From assembly GCA_001692895.1 (NCBI GenBank), contig KV748207.1, positions 1,798,001 through 1,862,000 on the forward strand: a DNA stretch of 64,000 bases. Direction: 5' to 3'. The notes below the pieces were generated by a model. It did no database searches and was not told the origin of the DNA. It worked only from the letters and a program-made list of their open reading frames with translations. The position numbers and the translations under genes were made by a program. This DNA is from Cenococcum geophilum 1.58. Its lineage: Eukaryota > Ascomycota > Dothideomycetes > Gloniales > Gloniaceae. Shown here piece after piece: positions 10,270 to 23,238 of this stretch (within the stretch, counting starts at the first letter, position 1; every line of letters begins with the position of its first letter).

Positions 10270-13200
10270 AATAACTTTAACCGCCGGTTAAAGTTTCTAG
10301 ATATCTTAAGACCTTACGTAACTAAGAAATTTCTAAGGACTCCCTTTTAACCTAACCTTTAACTTGTATATATAGAGTATTTATATTAATAAACGTCTCT
10401 AGTGCCTTATTTAGGTTCGCCTTTATTATTATATTTATTAAGTTATCTTAGCCATTAATCTATTAAATCTTAAAGAGTTTTTAACGCTTATAGGATTGCT
10501 AAAGTGCTATAATATTAATTATAAGGCGCTTTTCCTTTGTAGTATTAAGCTTAACTAAACACTTATAAAGGGAATATAAGTTAGTATATACGATTATAGG
10601 GATAATAGGAAGTTTAAGTTAATCTATAATTATCTTTAGGGTAGTTCCAATTATAATTACTATATTAACTTTGCTAACTATTCTATATATCTCTAACGCT
10701 AAAATACTTTAGGTAACGCGCTTACTCTTAGTTAAGCTCTAATAGATAAGATTGCTATAAATTATAAAGTTATTCTCTTTAGTAAATTTATTCGTAATAA
10801 TAATTTTATATCCTAACTAAAAGTTAAAATCTTTATTATTTATAAACAATCCATTAATAAATATAAAGAGCTTAGTGGTAAGAAGATTAATAGGCATATA
10901 GAGTAGTTCCCAATTAAGATGGTTTATTTGCTAGAAAAGATATTTATTTAGGGCAAGAATATTATCCTTAGTTAGTTCCTAGTGTTAGGTAATAATAGAG
11001 AGATTAAATAAAGCCTTAAGTTAATAGATAGAAGTAATATAAGCTCCGCAAGCGCGTTACTCCATATATCCTTACTTTAGGGAATTTACATTAATAACGT
11101 TAATCTTCTTACCTTAACCCTTCTAGCGTAAAGCAATAGAATCCTTATTTAGGGAGAGGATATATCTATTAAAAAGTAATAGTGTTATTAAATTAAGCTT
11201 TTCCTTTAGCTTTACTATAAGATTTGCCTTTACTAGCTTATTCTCTTTAAGAGCTAAAAATTGGTCGTTTCCTAAGATAATTATATTATTAGTTTATATA
11301 CTAACAATTCTAAATAGGGTTTCTATGGTTATAATAAGGAAATAGGGATTAAATATAAAAGTAGTTATTAAAAGCTTCTCTTTATAGTGCCTGCTATAGG
11401 TAGCCCACTAATAAGTTCCTACCTCTATAATTCTATACAATAGCTTAAGTATAACTATAATCGTATCTTTAGGATACTAGTGGCGAATTTACTCTAGAAG
11501 GTATGCTAATATTAAGCGCTAAAGGTGCGTCTCTAATTGGGTATAAGCTTAAGTAATATCTCGTAAATAAACTACTATTCTATTCTTTATTAAGGAGGGA
11601 GCTAATATAATAATAACTCGCTAACTAGCTCGTTAAATCGTAGAAAATTATATAAAAATTATCTCTTTACTATTATTGTTATAACCTTAGATAATAAGCC
11701 TTAATTTCTTAAATAGGGCGTTAGTAGCTTTGCCCTTAATCTTATTAACTATTCTTAACTTAAAGATGCGAACTTTATTAAACTTAGTAGGGTTATACTT
11801 CTTAAATTTAAAGACTCCTTTTATAATAAGACCGTTAATCTTCTACTTATTAGATGCTTAAAAAGGAGCTCCTAGGGTTATAATATAACATTCCCTTTAG
11901 AGCTATTTTACGAGCTTAAAGTTAGCCTTCTCTTTAGCTATTATAAAGGCTATTAATAACTTAACTTTATTCTTAATAGCGGCAACAAATTATTCTTTAA
12001 AATTAATAAGATATTGGCGATTTTATAATCCCTTCGGGCGACCTCTACCGCGTTATAGTTATGGCGTATCTACTATAATTATATTAGGATTATAGTCGCC
12101 TTCTAGAGTATATTAATTGTGGTTCTCTTCTAGGGTATCTTCTAGGTCATCCTATAAAGGCTTAGAATTATTATCTTTATAGTAAGGCTTAATAATAGTT
12201 AAATAGAATTAAGTGGGTTTATAAGGTATCTAAATAGTATAAGTTTAACTATTAATTATAATAAGTTAATATAGGCCTAACCATCCTTCCTTTTTATGCT
12301 ATATGCGTACCTTAGACTAGAGTGGCAGATTAATTATAGTTAAGGTATTTAGGTTATTTCTTATTCCTAGTATATTATTAACCTAGCGTATAGTATAGAG
12401 GCGTTGCACCTCCTTTATTGCCTTATAAATTGCCTTAACTTATTATATAATAAAGGGAAATAGTAAAGAATTATTAGTTATTTATAGATAGGCGCTAAAG
12501 ACTAGTAATATAGGTACGAGTCTATCCGGGCCAGCGGAATTATTAATAGCTTTAATAGCTATTTATAAGGTAAGTTTTTCGCTAGCGTCCTTTAGTTCTA
12601 AAAAGATAATCTTATATACGCGATATAATGGCGCGTAATATTGCTTTACTTTTTTAATACTATTATATGCCTTAATAGGGACTTCCTTAACCTTAATTAC
12701 CATTGCCTTTATTTATTATTAGAACTCTATAGATAAGAAGTTCTTTCCTATATTATAAACGATTTAATTAGGGAGTCCTAGGTAGATATTAATCTAGTAT
12801 AACTAAAGGGTATCCTATACGTTCCTAGCTAATATATCCTTTAAAAATCGTGCGGCTTAGAAGGAGGTTAAGAAGTTAATAACTTAGAGTACTGGCTTGC
12901 CGCTAAGATATATAACGTTAACGATAATATAGAAGTTAAAGTTATAGTTATCTTTAAGGGTAAACTTAAATCGGCTAGGGGACCTCTAGTTTATTTAGTA
13001 GTAGTAGTAGTATTTTATAAGATGCTTAATTGCCTTAACCTTAACTTTATGGCCTACTCGCTAAAGAACCCTAAGTAATTAGTAAACTAATAGGTAACTA
13101 AAACAATAGTGTAGTTGGCGTAACTCTAACTTAGTTAAATAGCTCTAAGCAATACTCTTTTCTAGTTATTAAAGGAGTAGCTAAAGGTGACCCTACTTAT

Positions 13201-14790
13201 ATATAATAGGCACCCGATTATCTCCCTATATAAGTATATTCTTAAGGTTATTAAGCTTAATATCTAGTTTATTTATATCTCTAATATAAAATAGAAATAG
13301 GGTGTTTATAGGAATAACGTAAAAAGTAATATACCTTAAGGGGGTTTAAACCCAAATTATGCTAAGAGAGATTATAGTACCCTTACTAAAACGAATTGTG
13401 TATTAGCCTACCGTTAAATAGTTAATTTAAATAGAGCTATTAAGCTGCTAAAGGGCTCGAACTTAAGATTCTCCTACTATAGATACTCCTACGGCTCTAG
13501 TATTCGGCATAATACTATAGAAGATATTTGCTAAGTATCTATTATTAAAGAAAAACGCGGAGCTCTCCTTTAGCTTATTAAAGATATTTAACTTTATAAT
13601 AGAATAGAGCGTAAATTAGTTATTAAGAACAGCGACGGTTTATATACTATTTACCTTACTATACTTAGTAAAGTATTAGTTAGGTAAGTAGTCCTCAATT
13701 TTTATATCTATAAGGAGCTATTCGGTCTTATTAACCTTACCCTTAAGATCTTTTACGCCTTTATATTAAACTAGGAAGCTTTAAAAGTAGGCTATANTAA
13801 CCTTATAATTTNTNANATTTTTTATACTNTAACGGAACTTATTATATACCTCCTTTTACTTATTAAGGGAGTATCTAGTTAACTAGTAATTTAGCTTCTT
13901 ATAAACGTAGCACTTCTTTTAGTAATTACTTTAAAGTAAACCTCTATAATTACCTTATAGTTAATATTAATTATACCCTCTTCCGTATTCCCTACCACGG
14001 CCACTATATATTTAATTAATTTAGTTGTAATTATATTAGTTAGGAATACTTAGTTAGGTAGAGTTTTTAGTATAGAACTATTAAGATTCTTATATTTATA
14101 TCGCAGTACCTATAGCGGAGCGTAGCTTAGTATATACTCCTTTAAACGTATTTATAGGTTTATATAGCGCTAAGTTATACTTAGGAACGCTACGGCATGC
14201 TAAGATAACCTAGTCCCTTAGGCTATTCTTATTTTAGTAAGTTTCGGTAAGGCTATATTAGATTTTCTAGAGTTTATTAAAGAGTAGTTAAAGGCACTCT
14301 AAATAAGTCTTTATTAGGTTAGAAGCGATAACTCTTTAGAATATAGTCTTTTGCTATTCGGATATATAAAGCTAGCAATTCTTATTAGTTTTAAAGTGGG
14401 CTCTAGTAAGCTAAAGCATTATATTAAAGCTATAGTTTTTACTTATAATATAGTTGTAGTAGAATATTACTACCCGTCCCTTTAATATAATGGAGAAAGC
14501 GTAGTAGTACTAGTGGCGTTAAATTTTAACCTTATTATAACAGTTATAAAAGACCTATAGTTTTGCTCTAAGCATATTATATAGTTCTCCTCTAAACTTT
14601 TTCTCTTCGTCTAAATATACCTTTATTAGATTTGTGACTTCTTATAGTAAAGGCTTACTAGTTAGCTAGGATGGAGGGGGTAGAGATAGCAGAGGGGGTA
14701 GTAGAAGAGCACCTTTAGGTAAGAGAGTACCTCCTAATGGGAGAGTATCTCTAGGTGGGGGATTAGTGTTCTAGGGGTTTTAATACGAAT
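10270..14790 (-). pseudogene. Copia-1 gag-pol polyprotein (RIP-inactivated)
   Basis: One frame carries the zinc knuckle near 13,910 (CYVYKKxNYxLTRYS, where the family has a CCHC box and the last Cys/His are eroded), the integrase (RFKFTLKDNYNF near 12,965; a DAGKNF-type block near 12,770; AIKAINNSAGPDRLVP near 12,530), then RT and an RNase H with KEKRLIINI near 10,528. The phase of knuckle, integrase and RNase H was checked and agrees. Gag N-terminal sequence is readable from about 14,780, but the start codon is not certain. Stops are TAA/TAG at Gln/Trp positions. It should act in cytoplasmic particles and nuclear integration. Confidence 0.8.
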
Positions 14791-15307
14791 TAAAGTTACC
14801 TTCTAAAGAATATGGGTTGGTTTTAGGTTTCCGTAGTTAATATATAATCTTAGTTTTTATCTATACTGGTTCTTTTATACTAATAATAACGGCCTAAATA
14901 TTACTAGCAATTAGGTTACCGTTCTTAGTAATATATACCCTATTCCTATAGAGGAAGTCTTAAAAATCCTAAATAATATTAACGTTGCTAAGTGCCTAGG
15001 TATTAGCAGTCTATCCTATAAAATCCTCCCTAAAATACTCCTATAGTTGTAAATCGGCGTAGTATTTATTTTAGTAGCATATAATATAGTATAGGAGAAA
15101 GCCGTTAACTTGTTTTACGGTATAAGTTATTATATTAAAGGCGAATTCGTCCTAATCTTTATTAATAAGTTTCGCGTACTTAGCTACCCCTAATAATAAG
15201 GAGTCTTTCTAGTTATTTGGCGTAGCCATACTTTTAGAGAAAGGGAAGTATTATTAGTATAGGGATTGTTATTTAGTACGCGTTTATAATATATATTTGC
15301 GATTATA

Positions 15308-15481
15308 GGGCTTAAAACTAGTTCTAGCCTTAAATCGCGAAGACTTATAAAGCGTGTTATTCTGCGTAATAGACGCAAGAATCCGTAATCTTGGAAAGGC
15401 TTAGGACCAGTTCTAGCCTTTAGATCCCTTAGATTTGTAGAAGAGTTCTATTTAAGGTTTAGGACCAGTTCTAACCTTAAA
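15308..15481 (-). repeat. Direct repeats in the Copia-1 leader
   Basis: Three copies of a ~24-bp unit (plus-strand form GGCTTAGGACCAGTTCTAGC) start near 15,308, 15,400 and 15,457, between the 5' LTR and gag. They differ by transitions. Copia-2 also has a repeat array at the same place in its leader, though with different sequence. Confidence 0.6.
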
Positions 15482-15586
15482 AGACAGCTCCCTTTAGCAT
15501 GAGTAGCACTAGTATAGTGGCTTNTCTCTTNTTNGTGGAATACCTAGCTANTCTATAGTATAACAGTAAAGTTAACTACTAATTAG

Positions 15587-15764
15587 TGTTGGTTACATAA
15601 GGTGATATTACGTAGCTACGGTTTGTAGATAGTATGATGATTGTTATTCTATATATCTTAATAAGGGATGGCAAGGAGCTTAAGGCTCCTCGCTACGCTA
15701 GTGCTGCGGCGATATATAACGGCAATATGCCTTATATGGTGACCATTTGCCTTTATTCCCAACA
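15587..15764 (-). repeat. Copia-1 5' LTR
   Basis: 178 bp with TGTTGG...CCAACA ends, followed by target duplication ATTAT at 15,765-15,769. It is slightly less mutated than the 3' copy. The 68-residue open frame over this segment spans the LTR edge and is not a gene. Confidence 0.85.
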
Positions 15765-15769
15765 ATTAT

Positions 15770-17146
15770 TGTTTTCCTATTTAAATTGCTTTTATTATAT
15801 CTGCTATCTAGGGGTCGTTCTTATATTTATGCTCTATTAATTTATTAATTTCTATATCCCACTTATTAATTTCTAATTTATTCCTATTAAGCTTTATATC
15901 TAAAAATATAGGGTATAGTTTCTTAAAGCGTTTAGGGGGTAGTAGAATTTGTAATTAATTTATAATCTGTTTATTAGAGGCGTTTATAGGTAAGTCCTAT
16001 AATTATTATATTAATAAGTCCGGCTTCTAATTAAGTTTGCTAGGTTGGTATATAATCTTAAAGTTAAATTATAAAAGGTATTTGGTCTAACGAATTTAGT
16101 ATTATATTAGTTACTTTATAGTTATAAAGTACTATAGGTTTTTATAGTCCGTTAATACACGTATTGGGAATAATAATCCTTTAAGTTCTAGACGCTATTG
16201 TTTAAAGTATTTAATAATTATAAGTAGTTCCTTATTATATATCTTATAGTTTAATTTAATAGGGGTAAGTTTCTAAAAGAGAAAGGCTACTGGGCGCAGC
16301 TCGCCGTTCTTATTATATTGCGATAATACCCCTCCTAGTATATAATTAGATGAGTCTATTTTAACGATATATTTAAGGTTTTAATTAAAGTGGGTAAGAA
16401 TTAGAGTAGTTATAAAATAATATTTTAGGTTATTAAAAGTTTATTCGCATTTAGTAGTCTATTTAAATTTTATATTTTTTCTTATTAAGTTTACTAATAG
16501 CTAGATAATTTTTAAGAAGTAATTAATAAATTAATGGTAGAAATTTGCGAATCCTAGAAATCCTTAAATGTCTTATATACTATTAAGACTTTCCTAGTTT
16601 ATAATTATAGCGATTTTCTTAAGGTCTATTTTAATTCCGTTACGGGATATAATTAGGCCTAAGTATATAACTTTGGACGCATGGAACTTATATTTCTTAA
16701 TGTTATATTATAAGCCCGCGTCTTGTAGGTGTTTAAGGACCATTTAGATATGCTTCTAATACTTAAAAAGTAAAGACAAATAAATTAAGATATTATTAAT
16801 ATACGCGGTAATAAATATATTAAGGAATTTACGAAGTGTATTATTAATATATTACTAAAACGTACTAGGACCGTTTTTTATACTAAACGGTATTACTAGG
16901 TATTTAAAAAGTCCCTATTATATATAGAAAGCCGTATACTTTTTATCTCCTTTATATATACGGATTTAATTAAAGGTAGTAACTACGTTAAGCTTTATAA
17001 AGTATTATACTTTTACTAAGCAGTTAAGCGTTTCTTAGAGCAGAGGAATTAAATATTAGTTTTAAATTATAATTGCGTTTAGGGCTTAATAATTAATATA
17101 GAATCTTAAGCCTCCTTTAGGTTTCTTAATAAATAGTATAAATAAG
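15770..17146 (-). pseudogene. Ty3-B reverse transcriptase and RNase H (middle part)
   Basis: From 17,146 down it reads LFILFIKKPKGGLRFYINY, ALNAII, then TAFYI**GLFKYLVIPF, YINNILIYL (the YxDD box with both Asp now Asn) near 16,795, HLQDAGL, IKKYKFHASKV and YLGLIIS near 16,670. RNase H motifs follow towards 15,900. It starts exactly at the Copia-2 target site and ends at the Copia-1 target site. The frame continues into 23,413 upstream and 9,764 downstream. Confidence 0.85.
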
Positions 17147-17316
17147 TGTCGGAACATTATTTACGTGACGTAGTCACGGGACTACGAAGCGAGACTAACT
17201 GTCTGACCTTGGAGCAACCCCTTTCTTCTAGACAACAATTAACTACTAACTTCAACACCGCATACATACCACTATAAGTGATATTCGTGTACGTTAATAA
17301 AGCGAGTATACCGACA
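17147..17316 (+). repeat. Copia-2 5' LTR
   Basis: 170 bp from TGTCGGAACATT to TATACCGACA. It is the same length as the 3' LTR; the differences seen are mostly C/T and A/G transitions, as expected from RIP. Confidence 0.9.
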
Positions 17317-17352
17317 CTAATTAGTAGACGTATAGATTAGGAAATACGTAAT

Positions 17353-17650
17353 AGCAAAGCTCGAAACCACGCATTGGCTTAACTGCTAACGCGTTAGATC
17401 GCAGAGCTATCGCCCTATTTTAGTTAAAGGAGAAAACTATATTACCCTTAAAGCTCAAAACCACGTATTAGCTTAACTGCTAACGCGTTAGATCGCCTAG
17501 AGAACCGTATCTTTACTTAGAGAGAGCTATATTATCCTTAAAGCTTAAAACTATATATTAGCTTGCTGATACGTTAGATCGCCTAGAGGACCCTTAAAGC
17601 TTAAAACCATGTATTAACTTAACTATTGACGCGTTAGATCGCCTAGAGGA
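17353..17650 (+). repeat. Leader direct repeats of Copia-2
   Basis: Four copies of a ~52-bp unit (starts near 17,353, 17,451, 17,539 and 17,598) contain a near-constant GCGTTAGATCGC block and an AAGCTNAAAACCA-like block. The spacing is irregular because different lengths of extra sequence separate the copies. The array lies between the 5' LTR and gag. Confidence 0.65.
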
Positions 17651-17781
17651 CTATATCTTTACTAAGAATCGTCTATAGTGTCCAAGAACTATAGATTCGT
17701 TAATAGGACACATATACACCTTTATACCCTTACCTTAAACCCAACGACTACCCTTACACCTACCCTTATATACTAAGACAC

Positions 17782-20700
17782 GACAGTATAGAAATTAACT
17801 GGAAGGAAAGAATTACTAAATACGGCTACGGAATCGACTTAGAAACGGCTATAGATGACGACCTAATGGAGTATATAGAGATCAAGATGCACCTATATAT
17901 ACAATTCAACCTTATAGACTTTACATTATAGATAGTGTTTTAGGAAGACTTTAAGAACTTTACGCCGGAGACCTTTAAATGAGTATAATCTAATACTAGA
18001 ATGGGAATCCGTTAATACCTAGTTAAGAGAGGAGTATATATTGTTAAGTAAGATAAGAGATACTTCCTTAGTAAGGTGCTGATGGACGTTACTAATAAAG
18101 AAGAGTTTTATAAATAGACGGATAAGGAGCTTATCGCGGCCCTTATAGAGGTAAAGCCAATAATTATAACAACTCTGTAAGACCGACTTAATTTGACCTT
18201 AGACAAGCTTACTATACCTCTAGCCCTACTACTACCACTAGCTACTCCACCAACTCCACTAGCTATTCCAGCTGCTGTACCACTAGCTACTCCAGTTATA
18301 GCACCGCCAGCTACTCTAATTGCTACCCCCGCTACCCCCGCTACCCCCGCTACCCCCGCTACCCCCGCTACCCCCGCTACCCCTTCCGGTCCTTAATCCT
18401 CCAATTACAACTAAATCCACGCTCTTATTAACTAACTGCTATGGCTAAGAGAGTAGTAACTATAGCAGCTACAGCAACCGCAGCAGCTATATATATATAT
18501 ACTACCTAAACTAGCCGTGCCTAGTATAGAGTAAGGACCTAGATATAGCAAGGAGGTGGCCATAATTGCGAAGATCTATATAGACGACCAAAAGTACGAT
18601 GGAGTTAATGACAGCTTTAACTTTAAGCTAACTATCTTCTATAATATCTGTAAGAGATCTAGCTTACTACTAGAAGGCTACGTAGTAGCATTCCCTAGCA
18701 TGCTAAAAGGGCTTGCTTAGGACCACTACTATAACAGTAACTTTAAGTTAAGACCTTTTACGGAAGCCTACAACTATATATAACAATTCTTTAAAGGGCT
18801 AGAATACTACCGCAAGAACCTTATAGAGTGGAATAGTATAACCCTCTAAGGAGTTATAGACGAGAACCCTAATAGGTTAATCTATTAGAACTTCTAACTA
18901 CTTATAGATAAGCTGCTAAAGTAACGTTATAGACTATACCTAGACTTCCGTACGAACTGCATTCTTATAAATAAGCTAGTTACTACTTACTAGGGAGTAC
19001 CAGCATGCCGTATTACTGTCTCCAACCCTTTAGAAGACCTCTCTTAATTAATTAGTAAGCTATAATCCTCCATTGTTGCGTAGGAAAAAGAATACCCCCT
19101 ATAGGCCTTAATAAGATCGTCTTACTAAGCCTTTTTTACGGATTAACGTTACTACCAAAATGACTAGAATTAAGACCAAAACACTAATCGCTATGGCAGT
19201 AATCGCCCCTATAGAACTAACAGCAGACTAAAGGCCAAGTGCTACGTCTGTAAGAGGGAGGACTACCGTTCGTGGAAATATATAGAGGAGAAGCGTAATC
19301 GGTCCAGAGACGACTATAAGAGACGTTTTATTAATATTAAGGGCCGCAATAAGGGCAACTTTAATAACCACTTTAAATAATACGTTGCCGCCTGTAAAAG
19401 AGATAAAGAGGATAACTTAGACTTTAAAGCCTATATATACGACGCTAATGACTCTAAAAGCAATGCCGGAGAACTTAACAATAGTTCTACCTATATTACT
19501 ACCTTTGGAACGCTTACTATAGAGAAAGTAACCTCTATAAGCGTAGAGCTAGCTAATAAGGCTTGTACGTACCTACTTATAGCTTTAATACTCACTATAA
19601 AGTCTACTATGGAGCCTTATACGGAGACCGACCCATTTACCTATAGTACGGCTACAGCCACAGCGTCACGGTATACCTTAACGGTCTTTATAGGAATTAT
19701 AATTAATACGGGTGCTTTACGTAAGTCTATAGCTAGCTACGGTTAATTTTAAGCTCTATAAACCGTAGATAAGTCCATAAGTCTTAACACGTTAATTAAG
19801 GGTTAAGTAACTATCTAATTTAGGATCGGAGCCTCTACGTTTATTGGAACTATAGACGTTAACAGCCCCGTAGGTAAGGTATAATTCCATATTATTAAAG
19901 CAGATACTCCCTTTCTACTTTGCTTAGTAGATATAGATAGACTCTATATTAAATACGATAACCTAAAGAACGTCATTATCACTCGCACCAAAAAGGTGCT
20001 AGTAGTTAGACGATTTGGCCACCCATTTCTCTTATAGAGCTTTTCCTTACAGTCCTATCTCGTTAAGTCTTTTAATATAAACCCTTGCTATTTAACCGAC
20101 GTAGAACTATAACGCCTATACCATTAATTTAGTTACCTATTAGTTAATAGACTATAAAAGCTTCTTAACAAGACTAGCTACGGCTATAACACTGATAGAT
20201 CTACTATTAAAGAGCTAACTAGACTCTACCACTATTGCCAGAAATTTAGTAGATCTTTAGGTAGATTTCGCTTTACCTTACAAAACGACGTTAATTTTAA
20301 TTATAATATTATTATTAACATTATGTATATTAACGGCTCCCCCCTACTATACATAGTTAACGAAGTAACTTAATTTTAAGCTGGTAGATGGCTATAAGAT
20401 ATTAGCGCCAAGCACACTTAGGACGTTTTACGAATGTGCTAAATTAATAGCTATTTAGGACTACCAGACTTAATTACTATAGATACTAGGAAGAACTTTA
20501 TTAGTAAGGAGTTTAAACACTACGCTGCTACTATAGGAGTAACCATAAAGTTAGTTCCGGTCAAATTACACAATTCCATTAGAATGGTAGAACGCTACTA
20601 TGGTCCGCTACGACAAGCCTACCAAATTATTACAACTGAAATCCCTAAAATTAGTAAGGAGATAGCCCTACAAATGGCCTTCAAAGCTATTAATGACACG

Positions 20701-22930
20701 GCTGGCCTAGAAGGCCTAGTTCCTACACTTCTAGTCTTTAGAGCCTACCCCCGAATGGTTAAATTAGACGCGCTATTACCTTTAGTTATATAGCGAGCTG
20801 CGGCTATTAAAAAAGCAATGGTAGAAATCTAGAAGTTATAAGCTGAACAACAGATCGCTGACGCTCTTAATATGCGAAATAGACCATAAATTAACGCTAT
20901 TCACGGCCTCCTACCTAGTTCGCCTGTCTTAGTCTAGAGAGAAGGCAATACTAGCCAAAGTGGTTATTAGGACGGACTATATATACTACTTGCCGTTAAC
21001 GGCGAGACCTGCACTATAAAGCTACTAAATAGGCCTACGACCTTCCGCTCTACGGTTATAAAACCTTATCTACTAAACCTATAAGACCTAGTTAAACTAT
21101 AAGAGTCTACTAAATTAGATAAACTAGTACCTTTACCAGCCGAACCTTAATTATTACCTGAGGCTGAACCACAGCTACCGCTAAAGCGAGGTAGAGGTCG
21201 TCTCCATAAATACCTATTACTTACAGCCGTCGCAGACACAACTGTTACGGATGCTACGATAGATATAGACGCTTTTACGGGTGATATTGTGGATATTGCG
21301 GATATTGTAGATATCGCTATCTACTTACAGGACGATAATACCGCAGATATGGCTGGCACTACTATTTACTTATAGAACGATAGTAACACCTAATTCAGCG
21401 CTTTACGATAAAAGGAGGTTATAGGCCTACTTAAGAAAGGCGTCTTTAAGATTATTAAACTATACGATATACCAAAGGGGGTTAGACTCTTTAATTTACG
21501 GTTTGTTAATAAGATTAAGAATAAGGGAACCAATAAAGCCTTTAAGAAATTACGACTTATTATATAGGCCTATAATGACTTAGAGAAAGAGCTAGTCCTT
21601 ACTTAGTTACTAACAATTTAACGAGTTAGCCAGCGGCTAATTCTCTATATCGCTGCTATGCTACTATAGACACAACTTTACCTCCGAGATATCTTATAAG
21701 CCTATATCTAGTCTACTACGAACCTAAACCGTAAGTTCTATATATAACTACTATATAAGCTAAATAAACAATTGGGAATTAATACGGACTTTATTCTAAA
21801 GGTTATAAAGCTACTTTACGGAGTACCTAAAGCTGGAAACCACTAGTTTAAGACCTACTATTTATACTACGTTAATTAGCTGCGAATGGACCAGTCCACG
21901 TACGACCCTTGCTTGCTCTATAGCGACAAGCCTTTTAGAATTATTGGCCTACAGACTAACGATATACTGTTCCTTGCAGATAATACCTTTATAGAGGCTA
22001 AATAAAGCAAACTATATAAGGCCAAATTTATAGCTAAGGAGTAAGAGTAATTAACCGCTAATATATTAATTAAGTTTAATGGAGGACTTATTTAATTAAT
22101 ATAAGACGGGAGTATTACGCTAAAGCAAAAGCGCCAGTGTAAGAACCTTAGTGTGGTTAATACTATGCTAGTAGATAGCACTAGCTCCAGAGGAGTTACG
22201 CGTGGCCTATTTACGCTAAAGAACTAATATATCGCTTAACGCGCTAGAGGAGCCTATATTGCCTTAGTCTATTAGCTAGAGGCCTTATTTAACCTATCTT
22301 TTACTACCTAGGTAATTAATCTAGTTAAAGACAATATAAAGAGTCTTAATAAGTAATTAAGCTGGTAAATTGAGAACGTAAATAGAGGCCTGAAGTTTGT
22401 TAAGCTAGACGTTAATACCTTATAACTCCTAGTATTTACGGACGCTTCCTTCGCCAATAATAAGGACTTATCTTCGCAAATTAGCTATATACTTATACTA
22501 GCAGACGCCTTAAATAAGGCAAATATTGTTTATTAGTCCTTAATTAAGTGCAAAAGAGTTACTAGGAGTATATTAGCCTTAGAGTTATACGGCATAGCGC
22601 ATGGTTTTAATATAGGCGCTATAATTAAATCCACGCTAGATAAGGTCTTATAGGTTAACTTTCCACTCATTCTCTGTACTAATTTAAAGTTTTTATACGA
22701 CTGTCTTATCTAACTAGAAACTACGCAAGAGAAACGCTTAATAATTAATATAATGTGCCTTCGCTAAGCTTATAAATAAAGATAGATTACTAAAGTTAAG
22801 TAAATTAATGGAGATACTAACCCTACGGACGCTATAATAAAGGGTAAGCCCTATACGGCACTATTACAGCTTATTAATATAAATTAAGTTAAATTATGGG
22901 CTATAGGGTGGGTTAAGCGAACGGATTTAA
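17782..22930 (+). pseudogene. Copia-2 gag-pol polyprotein (RIP-inactivated)
   Basis: All domains are in one frame. Gag: IYIDDQKYDGVNDSFNFKL near 18,570, with a zinc knuckle near 19,240 reading CYVCKREDYRSWKY (the Cys pair is kept, the last positions eroded). Protease: INTGALRKS near 19,705, where the family has DTGA. Integrase: TIDTRKNFISKEF near 20,480, then AIKAINDTAG- and GLVPTLLVF-type blocks that survive as the open stretch 20,584-20,793. RT: 21,400-22,000. RNase H: 22,400-22,900. The start is not certain: the first in-phase ATG is 17,866, but coding-like sequence reaches back to about 17,782. Stops are nearly all TAA/TAG. Confidence 0.85.
18325..18387 (+). repeat. 9-bp tandem repeat inside Copia-2 gag
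   Basis: Seven units of GCTACCCCC encode an Ala-Thr-Pro run in the gag frame. It is unusually free of RIP changes compared with its flanks. It holds few CpA sites, so RIP had little to act on. Confidence 0.75.
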
Positions 22931-22943
22931 CTTTAGTTTAGCG

Positions 22944-23010
22944 TTGGCGCTAGTACTAAGCGAGCTAATAGCAATTTTCTATCCCGGGGATGGAAAATCC
23001 TAATTAGTCG
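22944..23010 (-). repeat. Shared palindromic module, copy C
   Basis: It lies just after the RNase H of Copia-2 and has the same core as copies A, B and D (AATTTTCTATCCC / GGGGATGGAAAAT with AAGCGAGCTAATAGC beside it). Relative to its own element it is in the opposite orientation to A, B and D. Confidence 0.7.
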
Positions 23011-23022
23011 GTAGAAGTTAGG

Positions 23023-23154
23023 TTTGGCAGAATTTGGCAGAATTTGGTAATATGGCAGAATTTGGCAGAATTCGGTATTATGGNAGAATTTGGCAGAATT
23101 TGGTAATATGGCAGAATTTGGCAGAATTTGGTAATATGGTAGAATTTGGCAGAA
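23023..23154 (+). repeat. TTTGGCAGAA tandem array before the Copia-2 3' LTR
   Basis: About ten units of TTTGGCAGAA and TTTGGTAATATGGCAGAA alternate up to 23,154. A faint relative (GCAGAATTTAGCAGG on the minus strand) lies beside module copy D near 58,960, so the array may belong to the module rather than to the Copia element. One N lies at 23,084. Confidence 0.7.
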
Positions 23155-23238
23155 AGTCGCTATTGCGTATACGTTACGAGTAGTCTAGAAGACTTAACTT
23201 TGGAGTATAGATTAGCCTTCTTTTTAGAGTTGCTCCAG

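Larger units (their letters stand above)
9765..15764 (-). mobile_element. Complete Ty1/Copia retrotransposon (Copia-1), RIP-decayed
   Basis: The element is 6,000 bp with 178-bp LTRs at both ends (9,765-9,942 and 15,587-15,764). It is flanked by ATTAC (9,760-9,764) and ATTAT (15,765-15,769), a 5-bp target duplication differing by one C-to-T. The minus strand carries leader, gag, integrase, RT and RNase H. It is inserted in the RNase H/integrase linker of Ty3-B. Isolated Ns lie at 13,797-13,829 and 15,525-15,551. Confidence 0.9.

Noticed and set aside
15190..15378. 62-codon minus-strand open frame in the Copia-1 leader
   Set aside because: It covers leader repeats, shows no gag similarity and ends before gag begins.
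15587..15764. Solo LTR or MITE reading of the 178-bp TGTTGG...CCAACA unit
   Set aside because: It pairs with an equal-length copy at 9,765-9,942, encloses a full Copia in phase, and the outer flanks match as ATTAC/ATTAT, so the two are the LTRs of one element.
15634..15840. 68-codon plus-strand open frame
   Set aside because: It crosses the edge of the Copia-1 LTR into the antisense strand of Ty3-B, so it is a junction artefact.
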